From Galbibacter pacificus (GTDB taxonomy: Bacteria; Bacteroidota; Bacteroidia; Flavobacteriales; Flavobacteriaceae): DNA of 64,000 nt. The stretch's first letter is position 1, and every line of letters starts with the position of its first letter. A program made the position numbers and the translations under genes. The stretch is from positions 434,001-498,000 of the forward strand of contig NZ_JAPMUA010000003.1 of assembly GCF_029603155.1 (NCBI RefSeq), read 5' to 3'. Under the pieces are notes generated by a model that had not been told where the DNA came from, searched no databases, and was given only the letters and a program-made list of their open reading frames with translations. Of the stretch, positions 44,544 to 55,700 are shown one piece after another.

Positions 44544-45566
44544 ATGAATGAATATTTAGACCCAACAGGCGAACATTTCTCACCTGAAGAAGTAGATATC
44601 GAAAAAGCGTTGAGGCCTTTGAGCTTTAATGATTTTGCAGGCCAGGAGCAGGTGCTGGAAAACTTAATTGTATTTGTCCAAGCGGCCAATTTAAGGTCGG
44701 AGGCCCTAGACCATACCTTGTTTCATGGTCCGCCGGGCCTGGGAAAGACCACTTTGGCGAATATCCTGGCCAACGAACTGGGTGTTGGCATAAAAGTAAC
44801 CTCTGGCCCGGTACTGGACAAACCGGGCGACTTGGCGGGACTGCTTACCAATTTAGAAGAACGCGACGTACTTTTTATTGATGAAATTCATAGATTGAGC
44901 CCCATTGTAGAAGAATATTTGTATTCGGCCATGGAAGATTATAAAATAGATATCATGATTGAGAGTGGCCCTAATGCACGTACCGTACAGATTAACCTTA
45001 ACCCGTTTACATTAATTGGGGCCACCACGCGTTCAGGTTTGTTAACAGCCCCTATGCGGGCACGGTTTGGCATTAGTAGCCGTTTGCAATATTATACAAC
45101 CGAACTGTTAGCGGATATTGTTCAGCGGAGCGCACAAATTTTAAAGGTCCCCATCTCTATGGAAGCCGCTATTGAAATTGCCGGTCGTAGCCGCGGTACA
45201 CCACGTATTGCTAATGCGCTATTGCGCAGGATTCGTGATTTTGCACAGATCAAGGGAAATGGAAACATCGATATGGAAATATCCCGATTTGGGTTGAAGG
45301 CGCTGAATGTAGATGCTTTTGGCTTGGATGAAATGGACAATAAAATTCTCACGACCATTATCGATAAATTTAAGGGTGGCCCTGTGGGGATTACCACGTT
45401 GGCAACAGCGGTGTCGGAAAGTGCAGAAACCATAGAAGAAGTATACGAGCCCTTTTTGATTCAGCAAGGTTTTATTATGCGGACCCCGCGAGGTAGGGAA
45501 GTAACCGAACTGGCTTATAAACACTTGGGAAGAAACAAAGGAGGGGTTCAAGGAGGTTTGTTTTAA
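44544..45566 (+). CDS. ruvB: Holliday junction helicase RuvB
   Basis: The 340-residue AAA+ motor drives branch migration of Holliday junctions with RuvA. The Walker A motif is GPPGLGKTT (62-70), Walker B is FIDEIH (about 113-118), sensor 1 is LIGATTRSG (about 155-163), and a winged-helix C-domain ends QQGFIMRTPRGREVTELAYK. The queG ATG overlaps the last base of the ruvB stop codon, so translation is coupled. Its partner ruvA lies 3.5 kb downstream, beyond maeB. Confidence 0.97.
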   Translation: MNEYLDPTGEHFSPEEVDIEKALRPLSFNDFAGQEQVLENLIVFVQAANLRSEALDHTLFHGPPGLGKTTLANILANELGVGIKVTSGPVLDKPGDLAGLLTNLEERDVLFIDEIHRLSPIVEEYLYSAMEDYKIDIMIESGPNARTVQINLNPFTLIGATTRSGLLTAPMRARFGISSRLQYYTTELLADIVQRSAQILKVPISMEAAIEIAGRSRGTPRIANALLRRIRDFAQIKGNGNIDMEISRFGLKALNVDAFGLDEMDNKILTTIIDKFKGGPVGITTLATAVSESAETIEEVYEPFLIQQGFIMRTPRGREVTELAYKHLGRNKGGVQGGLF

Positions 45567-46513
45567 TGGCGAGAAAAGAAACATACACACAACTTATAAA
45601 AACCGAAGCTAAACACCTCGGTTTTTTGTCATGTGGAATCTCTAAAGCCGATTTTCTGGAAGAAGAAGCACCGAGACTTGAAGAATGGCTCCATAATAAC
45701 ATGCACGGGGAAATGCATTATATGGAAAACCATTTTGACAAAAGATTGGACCCGAGAAAACTGGTTGAAGGCTCAAAATCGGTTATTTCATTATTACTGA
45801 ATTATTTCCCGGCAGAAACACAAAAAGACTCCAATGCCCCTAAAATTTCAAAATACGCCTACGGAACCGATTATCATTTTGTAATTAAAGACAAGTTGAA
45901 GCGGCTGCTACAATTTATGCAAGAAGAAATAGGAGAAGTTGGAGGAAGGGCTTTTGTAGATTCGGCACCGGTACTCGATAAGGCCTGGGCTGCCAAAAGC
46001 GGTCTGGGATGGATTGGGAAAAACAGTAATTTGCTATCCAAACAAGTAGGTTCTTTTTTCTTTATTGCCGAGTTGATTGTTGATATAGAATTGGAGTACG
46101 ACATGCCCGTAACCGATCATTGCGGGAGCTGTACCGCATGTATTGACGCCTGCCCCACCGAAGCAATTACAGAACCCTATGTGGTAAATGGCAGTAAGTG
46201 CATTTCGTATTTTACCATTGAACTAAAAGATCAAATACCAAATGAGTTCTCCGGAAAGCTCGATAATTGGATGTTTGGCTGCGACGTTTGCCAAGACGTA
46301 TGCCCATGGAACCGATTTTCCAAACCGCATAATGAACCGCTTTTTAGCCCACATCCGGAGTTGCTTTCCATGACCAAAAAGGACTGGGAAGAAATCACAC
46401 AAGAAGTTTTTAGCGGAATATTTAAAAAATCGGCAGTCAAGCGCACTAAATTTTCTGGTTTAAAGCGAAATCTTGAGTTCTTGAAAGCCGGCAAGCCGCT
46501 AAATTCAAACTAA
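45566..46513 (+). CDS. queG: Epoxyqueuosine reductase
   Basis: QueG makes the last step of queuosine synthesis in tRNA, reducing epoxyqueuosine with a cobalamin cofactor. This 315-residue protein has an N-terminal cobalamin-binding half. The Asp-containing AFVDSAPVLDKAWAAKSGLG (about 131-150) is the family's signature. Two [4Fe-4S] clusters follow in CGSCTACIDACPTEAI (about 190-205) and CDVCQDVCPWNRF (about 240-252). The ATG overlaps the ruvB stop. Confidence 0.95.
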   Translation: MARKETYTQLIKTEAKHLGFLSCGISKADFLEEEAPRLEEWLHNNMHGEMHYMENHFDKRLDPRKLVEGSKSVISLLLNYFPAETQKDSNAPKISKYAYGTDYHFVIKDKLKRLLQFMQEEIGEVGGRAFVDSAPVLDKAWAAKSGLGWIGKNSNLLSKQVGSFFFIAELIVDIELEYDMPVTDHCGSCTACIDACPTEAITEPYVVNGSKCISYFTIELKDQIPNEFSGKLDNWMFGCDVCQDVCPWNRFSKPHNEPLFSPHPELLSMTKKDWEEITQEVFSGIFKKSAVKRTKFSGLKRNLEFLKAGKPLNSN

Positions 46514-46639
46514 AACTTTTAATCGTTTCTTATTAGGGGTAATGTAAATATGTTTCAATTGCTTGTGCTGGGCTCCATGCCATATAAAAAAACAAAAAAC
46601 ATTTCACCTTCCAGATATCCTATTAGAGCAAGATTCTTA

Positions 46640-46647
46640 TACCTTTG
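46640..46647 (+). promoter_or_regulatory. Candidate -7 box of maeB
   Basis: TACCTTTG matches TAnnTTTG. No TTG lies at the -33 position. It is 56 bp before an upstream ATG and 89 bp before the preferred start. Confidence 0.35.
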
Positions 46648-46736
46648 TAGTTTATTTATAAAGTTTCATTGAATGATTTTTTGAGACCTAATTTTATATA
46701 TGAATGTTTGAAAGTTCCAATAGAAAAAACAAAAAT

Positions 46737-49022
46737 ATGAGTAAGGAAAGCCGAAGAAGGGAAGCCTTAGTATATCATGCAAAACCACAGCCCGGAAAGA
46801 TAAAGATTGTTCCAACCAAACGCTATTCCACCCAACGCGATTTGGCATTGGCATATTCGCCCGGTGTGGCAGAACCTTGCCTGGAAATAGCAAAAGATAC
46901 AGATAATGTATATAAATACACCACGAAGGGTAACTTGGTGGCGGTAATTACCAATGGAACAGCTGTTTTAGGGCTTGGTGATATAGGTCCAGAAGCCTCC
47001 AAGCCAGTAATGGAAGGAAAGGGTCTATTGTTTAAGATTTTTGCCGATATCGATGGAATAGATATTGAACTCGATACCAAGGACGTAGATAAATTTATTG
47101 AAACGGTAAAAACCATAGCACCAACTTTTGGAGGAATCAACTTAGAAGATATTAAAGCCCCAGAAGCTTTTGAAATTGAGCGCAGATTGAAAGAAGAACT
47201 GGACATTCCGGTGATGCACGACGATCAACATGGAACCGCCATCATTTCTGCTGCGGCCCTTTTAAATGCACTGGAACTGACCAAAAAGAAAATTGAAAAA
47301 GTAAAAATTGTTATCAGCGGTGCCGGTGCCGCGGCAGTTTCATGTACACGTTTATATAAAGCATTTGGTGCAAAAGCCGAAAATATTGTAATGCTCGACA
47401 GTAAAGGTGTAATTCGCAAAGATCGCGAAAATCTTTCAAAAGAGAAATTGGAATTTGCTTCCGATAGGAAAATAGATACACTGGAAGAAGCTATGAAAAA
47501 TGCCGATGTGTTCATTGGCTTGTCAATAGCAAATATTGTATCGCCAAAAATGCTCGAATCCATGGCCAAAAACCCAATAGTTTTTGCGATGGCAAATCCA
47601 GATCCGGAAATAGATTACGAGCTGGCCATGAAAACCCGCAAGGACATTATTATGGCCACGGGAAGGTCCGATCATCCCAACCAGGTAAATAATGTGTTAG
47701 GTTTTCCGTTTATTTTTAGGGGCGCTCTGGATGTGCGCGCCACAAAAATAAACGAAGCCATGAAAATGGCTGCTGTAAAAGCCTTGGCAGAATTGGCCAA
47801 AGAAGCCGTTCCCGAACAAGTGAACATTGCTTATGGCGAAACCAAATTAAACTTTGGAAGGGAATATATTATACCAAAACCGTTCGACCCTAGATTAATT
47901 GCGGCCGTACCCCCGGCAGTAGCAAAAGCAGCCATAGAAAGTGGTGTGGCAAAAGCACCCATTGAAGATTGGGGGAAATATGAAGAAGAGTTATTACAAC
48001 GTTTAGGAAACGATAATAAATTAGTACGATTACTGCACAGCCGGGCAAAAACCAACCCTAAAAAAGTGGTATTTGCAGAGGCAGACCATTTAGACATCCT
48101 CAAAGCGGCTCAAATAGTTCTGGAAGAAGGCATTGCAGAGCCGATACTTTTAGGCCATAGGGAAACCATAATCGAGTTGATGAACGAAATCGATTTTGAA
48201 GCCGATGTTACCATTATCGATACCAAAAATGACGATTGCAATGAGAGGAAAAATCAATACGCCGAAAAATACTGGCAAGCCAGAAAACGGCACGGTGTAA
48301 CATTATATGATGCCCAGAAAAAAATGAGGGAACGCAACTATTTTGCGGCCATGATGGTTAACGAAGGCGATGCAGATTGCCTGATTTCGGGATATTCAAG
48401 GGCTTACCCAACTGTAGTTAGGCCTATGTTGGAACTTATAGGTAAGGCAAGTGGTGTAACAAAAGTAGCGGCCATGAACCTCATGATAACCGAACGCGGC
48501 CCCATGTTTTTGTCTGATACGTCCATTAATATAGACCCAACGGCCAAAGAACTTGCCAAAATTGCGCAGATGACTGCTACTGCTGCAAAAATGTTTGGTA
48601 TCGAGCCAGTTATTGCAATGCTTTCATACGCAAATTTTGGATCTTCAAAAGACGAAAAGGCTACTAAGGTAGGAGATGCCGTAGCATATCTGCACCGTCA
48701 TTATCCCGATATTATTGTGGATGGGGAACTGCAATCTGATTTTGCACTGAACAAAGAAATGCTTCAAAGTAAGTTTCCTTTTTCAAAATTGGCAGGAAAG
48801 AAGGTAAACACACTTATTTTCCCAAATCTGGATTCGGCCAACATCACCTATAAACTAATGAAGGAGCTTAATCAGGCCGATTCTATTGGCCCTATTCTAT
48901 TGGGAATGAAAAAACCTGTCCATATTCTACAATTAGGGGCAGGAGTAGAAGAAATTGTAAACATGGCTGCGGTGGCAGTGGTAGATGCCCAAGAGAAAGA
49001 AAAAAAACAAAAAGCAATTTAG
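46737..49022 (+). CDS. maeB: NADP-dependent malic enzyme fused to phosphotransacetylase domain
   Basis: A 761-residue protein that oxidatively decarboxylates malate to pyruvate with NADP. The malic enzyme part (about 10-425) has the metal-binding segment PVMHDDQHGTAI (about 157-168) and the Rossmann GAGAAAVSC (about 198-206). The C-terminal part (about 430-755) is a PTA/PTB phosphotransacetylase-like domain, known in MaeB to be regulatory and not necessarily catalytic. ATG 46737 (MSKESRRREALVYH) is preferred over ATG 46704, which adds 11 charged residues of no known role. Confidence 0.94.
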   Translation: MSKESRRREALVYHAKPQPGKIKIVPTKRYSTQRDLALAYSPGVAEPCLEIAKDTDNVYKYTTKGNLVAVITNGTAVLGLGDIGPEASKPVMEGKGLLFKIFADIDGIDIELDTKDVDKFIETVKTIAPTFGGINLEDIKAPEAFEIERRLKEELDIPVMHDDQHGTAIISAAALLNALELTKKKIEKVKIVISGAGAAAVSCTRLYKAFGAKAENIVMLDSKGVIRKDRENLSKEKLEFASDRKIDTLEEAMKNADVFIGLSIANIVSPKMLESMAKNPIVFAMANPDPEIDYELAMKTRKDIIMATGRSDHPNQVNNVLGFPFIFRGALDVRATKINEAMKMAAVKALAELAKEAVPEQVNIAYGETKLNFGREYIIPKPFDPRLIAAVPPAVAKAAIESGVAKAPIEDWGKYEEELLQRLGNDNKLVRLLHSRAKTNPKKVVFAEADHLDILKAAQIVLEEGIAEPILLGHRETIIELMNEIDFEADVTIIDTKNDDCNERKNQYAEKYWQARKRHGVTLYDAQKKMRERNYFAAMMVNEGDADCLISGYSRAYPTVVRPMLELIGKASGVTKVAAMNLMITERGPMFLSDTSINIDPTAKELAKIAQMTATAAKMFGIEPVIAMLSYANFGSSKDEKATKVGDAVAYLHRHYPDIIVDGELQSDFALNKEMLQSKFPFSKLAGKKVNTLIFPNLDSANITYKLMKELNQADSIGPILLGMKKPVHILQLGAGVEEIVNMAAVAVVDAQEKEKKQKAI

Positions 49023-49050
49023 TAATTTTTTTTCTATATAAGATGGTTGA

Positions 49051-49095
49051 TTAATGCTTCAAGTGTAAATAAATTTATTACATTTGAAGCATTAA
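49051..49095. repeat. Large palindrome between maeB and ruvA
   Basis: The sequence from 49051 to 49095 is a near-perfect inverted repeat. Left arm TTAATGCTTCAA is matched by right arm TTGAAGCATTAA, with inner TGTAAA/TTTATTACA pairing and one bulge. It includes the -7 box TACATTTG (49079-49086) of ruvA. It could be an mRNA hairpin ending maeB, or an operator. Confidence 0.65.
49079..49086 (+). promoter_or_regulatory. Candidate -7 box of ruvA
   Basis: TACATTTG matches TAnnTTTG, 23 bp before the ruvA ATG, and lies in the right arm of the 49051-49095 palindrome. No well-placed -33 TTG was found. Confidence 0.45.
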
Positions 49096-49108
49096 CGTTT
49101 TATTAAGA

Positions 49109-49690
49109 ATGATTACACAAATTAGCGGAAGGCTTATTGAGAAAAACCCGACAGATGTGGTTGTCGAGTGCAATGGTGTTGGTTATGAGGTACATATCTC
49201 ATTATATACCTATTCTAAAATAAGTTCTGATGAGAATATTAAACTGTATACACACCTTCTTATTAGAGAAGATTCTCATACGTTATTTGGTTTTTTTGAT
49301 AAGGGAGAGCGAGAAATTTTTAGATTATTAATCTCTGTTTCCGGTATCGGGGCAAGCACTGCCAGAACAATGTTGAGTTCTTTGGAGCCACTTCAGGTAA
49401 GGGACGCCATAGCCTCTAATGATGTAGCTACTATTCAATCCATAAAAGGAATCGGGGCAAAAACAGCACAAAGAGTTATAATCGACTTGAAGGATAAAAT
49501 CGTTAAAATATATAATATTGATGAAATTTTAACATCTGTTAACAATACTTATAAAGGTGAAGCGTTATCAGCATTAGAGGTTTTAGGTTTTTCCAGAAAA
49601 CAAGCCGAAAAGGTGGTGGATAAAATTGTAAAAACCGACCCTAACCTAAGTGTTGAAGATATAATAAAAAATGCCCTTAAAAATTTGTAA
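49109..49690 (+). CDS. ruvA: Holliday junction DNA helicase subunit RuvA
   Basis: This 193-residue protein binds four-way junctions and loads RuvB. The N-terminal OB fold begins MITQISGRLIEKNPTDVVVE. The two helix-hairpin-helix motifs are in the middle (LISVSGIGASTARTML, about 72-87, and IQSIKGIGAKTAQRVI, about 109-124), and the RuvB-binding helix domain closes (about 148-193). It is separated from ruvB by queG and maeB. sprA begins 5 to 32 bp later. Confidence 0.97.
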   Translation: MITQISGRLIEKNPTDVVVECNGVGYEVHISLYTYSKISSDENIKLYTHLLIREDSHTLFGFFDKGEREIFRLLISVSGIGASTARTMLSSLEPLQVRDAIASNDVATIQSIKGIGAKTAQRVIIDLKDKIVKIYNIDEILTSVNNTYKGEALSALEVLGFSRKQAEKVVDKIVKTDPNLSVEDIIKNALKNL

Positions 49691-49722
49691 TTGGCTTGAA
49701 AACTACTACATGTCCTAAATTA

Positions 49723-52700
49723 ATGAACAAGAGGCTTAAGGCTATTTTACTTTTATGTAGCTTGCTTATTAGCATAACCGCTTTTTCTCAAGAAGAATCA
49801 GAGCGACAGCAAGATTCTACTCAAAGTGGTGTTGCCCTAGGGAAAATAAAGCTTCAAGACCCGGAAAGTATTTCCTCAAAATATACCTACGATCCGGTAA
49901 CCGATAAATATATTTTTACAGAAACCATTGGCGATTACGATATTTCGTACCCAGTAATTTTAACCCCGGAAGAATATGAGAAACTTGTTCTAAAAGAGCA
50001 AATGAAAGATTATTTCAAAGAAAAAATAGATGCAGTTTCCGGGAAAGAAGGTACAGAGGAGGCGCAAAAAAATTTGCTCCCCAGTTTTTATGTAAATTCA
50101 AATTTCTTCGAAAGTATTTTTGGCGGGAACACTATTGAGGTCATCCCTCAAGGTTCGGTAGCGATGGATTTGGGAGTGCGGTTTCAAAAAAATGACAACC
50201 CTGCATTATCCCCCAGAAACCGAAGCAACATCTCTTTTGATTTTGACCAAAGGATAAGCTTGAGCTTATTGGGTAAAGTGGGTACTCGGCTTTCCATTAA
50301 TGCCAATTACGATACCGAAGCCACTTTCGATTTTCAAAACCTGATAAAACTGGAATATACTCCTAATGAAGACGACATTATCCAAAAAATTGAAGTAGGT
50401 AACGTTAGCATGCCATTAAACAGTACGCTAATCAATGGGGCTCAAAGTTTATTTGGGGTGAAAACCGAATTAAAATTTGGAAAGACAACCGTTACAGGTG
50501 TCTTTTCAGAGCAGCGATCGCAAAGCAGGAGCGTAACCGCACAAGGAGACGGAACAGTAAACGAATTTGAAATACTGGCACTTGATTACGACGAGGACAG
50601 GCACTTCTTTTTGTCTCAATTTTTTAGGGACCAATACGATCAGGCACTTGAAAGTTATCCGTTTATCCGTAGCCAAGTACAAATAACCCGAATAGAAGTA
50701 TGGGTCACCAATAGGGCGCAACGCACCGATAATGTAAGGAATGTGGTTGCTTTGCAGGATTTGGGCGAGCCAACCCCAGAAAACACAAGAATTAATCAAA
50801 ATGCCCCTCCAGGATTTTTTGGTACCGTAAACAACTTGCCCCGTAACGGTGCCAATGCATACGACCCTTTTAACATTGGTGGAGCCGGTTCTGCATTGAC
50901 GCAATCAATAAGGGATATCGCAACGGTGCAGCAAGGATTTAACGTTCCCGGGTACAACCCTAGTCAGGGGTTTGATTACTCCATACTTGAGAATGCCAGA
51001 AAACTGGAATCGGGCAGGGAATACCAACTGGATACACAATTGGGGTATATTTCATTAAACCAGCGGCTTAGCAACGACGAGGTGCTGGCAGTGGCTTTTC
51101 AGTATACGTACCAAGGACAGGTTTATCAAGTGGGGGAATTTGCCAATGATGGGGTAAACGCCACAGAATTTGAAGAAAACAATGGTGTGGTGACACAGGT
51201 AAATCCGCAGGCATTGGTATTAAAAATGCTAAAAAGTAATATTACCAATGTTTCCGATCCTGTTTGGGACTTGATGATGAAAAATATATATTCTACAGGA
51301 GCCTTTCAACTTTCGCAAGAAGATTTTAGGCTTAACATCTTATATACAGACCCTTCGCCAATAAATTACATAACCCCGGTAGATGAAGCCACTTGGCCAC
51401 AAGGTTTGGAAGAAAGAATATTATTGGACGTGTTTAATTTTGATCGGTTAAACGTATACAACGATCCGCAAAGTGGCGGCGATGGTTTTTTTGATTTTTT
51501 GCCGGGAATTACCGTAGACACACAAAATGGATTGATTAAGTTCACAAAAGTAGAGCCTTTCGGAGAATATTTATATGATGTGCTTGGAGACGACTCCAAT
51601 TACGATGCCCCTAATTACACGCCAAATAACGATAACCAAGCTAAATATGTATACCGAAATATGTATAAACTTACCAAGGCTGCTTCTTTGGAAAATGCCG
51701 AGAAAAACAAGTTTGTACTTAAGGGACGATACAAGGCACAAAGCTCTGGCGGAATTCCATTGGGTGCATTTAATGTGCCAAGAGGGTCGGTACGGGTAAC
51801 AGCTGGTGGTAGGGTGCTCCAAGAAGGAATAGATTATACGGTAAATTATCAAGCGGGAACGGTTCAAATTCTGGACGAAAGCCTTCGGGCATCCAATACA
51901 CCCATTGAAGTCTCAGTAGAAAACAATGCCGTTTTTGGTCAGCAAACAAGAAGGTTCTCCGGTGTACACGTGGAGCATCAGTTTAACGAGAACTTTATGT
52001 TAGGGGGTACTTTTTTAAACATGAGCGAGCGACCGCTAACGCAAAAAGCCAATTTTGGAGTAGAGCCCGTTAACAATACTATTTTGGGAATAAACGGAAA
52101 TTACTCCAAAGAAATCCCGTTTTTTACAAGATTGGTCAATAAATTGCCTAGTATCGATACCGATGTAGCATCAAACCTTTCCATAAGAGGGGATTTTGCA
52201 TATTTAATTCCGGGTTCTCCAAAAAGTTCCGATTTCGATGGGGAAACCACTTCTTACCTAGACGATTTCGAAGGAGCTCAGGCGTTTATAGATATCCGGT
52301 CTTCATTGGCATGGACACTGGCGAGTGCGCCAATTGGTTATGGAGGAGAAATAGAAAACGATAATGTGGCATCAAGGGGAAAACGTGCTAAAATGGCCTG
52401 GTATACCATAGATCCTATTTTTTATAGCAACCAAAGACCAGGTGGCGTTACCGAAGACGATATATCAACAAACCAGACACGTCGTATTTTTATAGATGAA
52501 ATTTTTCCACAACAAGATGTAGCACAAGGCCAAACCCTTGTTCAGCCTACTTTGGACATTGCTTATTACCCGGAAGAAAAAGGGCCGTATAACGATAATG
52601 GAAGTTTTGAAAGTTTGGCAGACCAAGACCGGTGGGGCGGTATTATGCGCTCGGTAAGCAGTACCAATTTTGAACAGTCTAATGTGGAATTTATCCAGTT

Positions 52701-55700
52701 TTGGATGCTCGACCCTTATTATCAAGATGGGCCATTGCCCGGGCAAGGCGGAGATTTGGTTTTCAATTTGGGAAATATAAATGAAGACATCCTCAAAGAT
52801 GGTAGAAAACAATACGAAAATGGATTGCCTTTAGATAGTAATCCGGCTTTAGTGAACACGACCGAATTTGGTAAGGTGCCTTCAACACAATCGCTTGTAT
52901 ATGCTTTTGATGCCAATACTTCCAACAGAAATACACAAGATGCCGGTTTTGATGGATTACTCGATGCCGAAGAAGCTTCGTTTTATAACAACCCGGGGCC
53001 CGATCCTGCTTTGGATAATTATCAGTTTTACCTAGAGGCCACCGGAAGTATTTTAAATAGATATTACAATTATAACAATCCGCAAGGGAACTCTCCCGTA
53101 CAGGTAGGAAACACAAACAGGGGCTCCACTACATTGCCCGATGTGGAAGATATAGACAGAGACCTAACCATGAATACCGTGGACAGCTATTTTCAATACC
53201 GTATTCCTATTCACCCCAACATACAGCGTACAGATACATATGTTACCGATATCCGTGAAGTTGATGTGGAAACGCCCAATAATGATAGCTATCGGGTTCG
53301 ATGGATACAATTTAAAGTGCCAATTGATGAATATGAAGAAGCCATAGGCGGTATTACGGATATTCGATCCGTTAGCTTTATGAGAATGTTCCTAACTGGA
53401 TTTAGCAACCCGGTAGTACTTCGTTTTGGTACCCTAGACCTTGTAAGAGGAGACTGGAGAAATTATTCAAGCAGCTTGCAGCCCGAAGACGATCCAGACC
53501 CGAATGACGATGGGACATTTGTGGATGTAAATACAGTGAACATTCAGGAAAACGAACAACGTGAGCCAATACCGTACAGATTACCTCCCGGTGTAGTTCG
53601 AGAACAACTAAACAATAATAATACCATCATCAGGCAAAACGAACAATCGCTGTCTTTTGCAGTGTGCGATTTGGAGACGGAAGATTCTAGGGGCGTTTTT
53701 AAAAACATTAATATTGATGTAAGGCAGTACAAACGTATTAAAATGTTTGTTCATGCCGAACAATACGAAACCACTCCGGTTAGTGATGGGGACTTGGTTG
53801 CCTTTTTAAGGTTGGGGACAGATTTTACCGAGAATTATTATCAGGTGGAGGTACCTTTGCAAATAACCCCGCCCGGAACAACCGATCCAGAAACCATTTG
53901 GCCGGATATAAACAACATCGACCTGCCCCTGTCCTTGCTTTCAAAAATAAAGGCGCAGGGAATAAACGATGGTACATTGCAGGATGTAACTTATTACGAC
54001 GGAGACGGAAATGTAATTGATGAATTTGCGCCAAGGGAACTTGGGCAAATGCGTGTGGCAGTAAAAGGGAACCCGAGCCTTGGTAATATCCGTGCGGCAA
54101 TGGTCGGGGTAAAAAACCCGAGCACCGTTGTGGGGGACAATGTCTGTGGAGAGGTTTGGTTTAACGAACTGCGCTTGGCAGAACTCGACAATAACGGTGG
54201 ATGGGCCGCTGTTGCCGCAATGGATTTAAATTTAGCCGATTTTGCCAACATTTCCGCTACCGGAAACATGAGCACCTCCGGTTTTGGAAATATAGACCAG
54301 ACTCCCAACGAACGCAGCCGGGAAGATGTAAGGGGATATGCACTTAATACCAATGTTAATCTAGGGCAGTTATTGCCAAAACAATGGGGGATTCAATTGC
54401 CCATGAATTATAGCGTTTCAGAAGAATTGATTACCCCTGAATTCGATCCGCTTTATCAGGATATAAAACTGGAAGATAGGCTTGATGCCGCAGAAACTCC
54501 GGAGCAGGAAGACCGCATAAGAAATCAATCGGAAGATTATACCAAAAGGAAAAGCATCAACTTTATTGGAGTAAGAAAAAACAGGGGTGCCGAACAAAAG
54601 CCCAAAGTATACGACATTGAAAACTTTACCTTGAATTTTGCATACAATCAGGTTGAACACCGGGATTTTGAGGTAGAAAACTTTAAAGACCAGAATGTCA
54701 GGACAGGTTTTCTGTACAATCATAATTTTCAGCCTGTGGAAGTGATTCCGTTAAAAAATGCAGATTCCGTTCTTAAAAGTAAATATTGGAATTGGTTAAA
54801 AGAATTCAATTTTAACCTATTGCCCACAAGCGTTTCCATAAATTCAAATTACACAAGAACGTTCAACCGTCAATCGTTCAGGCAGGTATTCGAAGCGGGC
54901 GACACGTCAGATTTTCTTAGCTTACCCGAGGTACAGCAACGAAACTATATGTTCGACTGGCAATATGCCGTAAATTACAACCTGACAAAATCACTTCAAT
55001 TTAACTTTACAGCTTCCAACAACAGCATCATAAAAAATTATTTTGATGTTGACGAAAATGGCGATGAAGTGGTGAATCCCGATCTGGCCCTGTGGAACGA
55101 TTTCTGGAACGTGGGAGACCCGAACAGGCATGCACAACAATTGCAGATAAATTACGACATTCCTTTTGACAAAATTCCATTCCTCAGCTTTTTAAGCGGA
55201 ACCTATGCCTATACGGGAGATTTCGATTGGCAGCGGGGCAGCGACGTGCTTAATGACATAGCCGGAGAAAATTTAAATACCATTCAAAATGCAAATACCC
55301 ATAACCTTAATGGGGCATTGACCATGGATAAACTATATAGCTATATTGGGTTGACCAGAAAAAGCGGCAATGGTGGGGAGCAGTCCTCAAGAGGGGCATT
55401 GCCTATAGCCGACCCCGATGGCAAGCCACAAGAGGAGGATAAGAAAGATAAGAAATACGGGGCTTACAACACATTTATCGATTTGGCAACCATGGTGAAA
55501 CGTATTAATGTGAGTTACTCCAGCAACAGCGGAAAGGTATTGCCGGGATATACAGAATCTATTGGTTTCCTTGGAACATTGCGCCCATCTTGGGGGTTTG
55601 TTTTTGGTAGCCAGGCAGATGTTCGTTTTGCTGCGGCACAAAAAGGGTGGTTAACAACCTTTCCAGAGTTCAACCAGCAATATATGTCAAGAGAGGCCAC

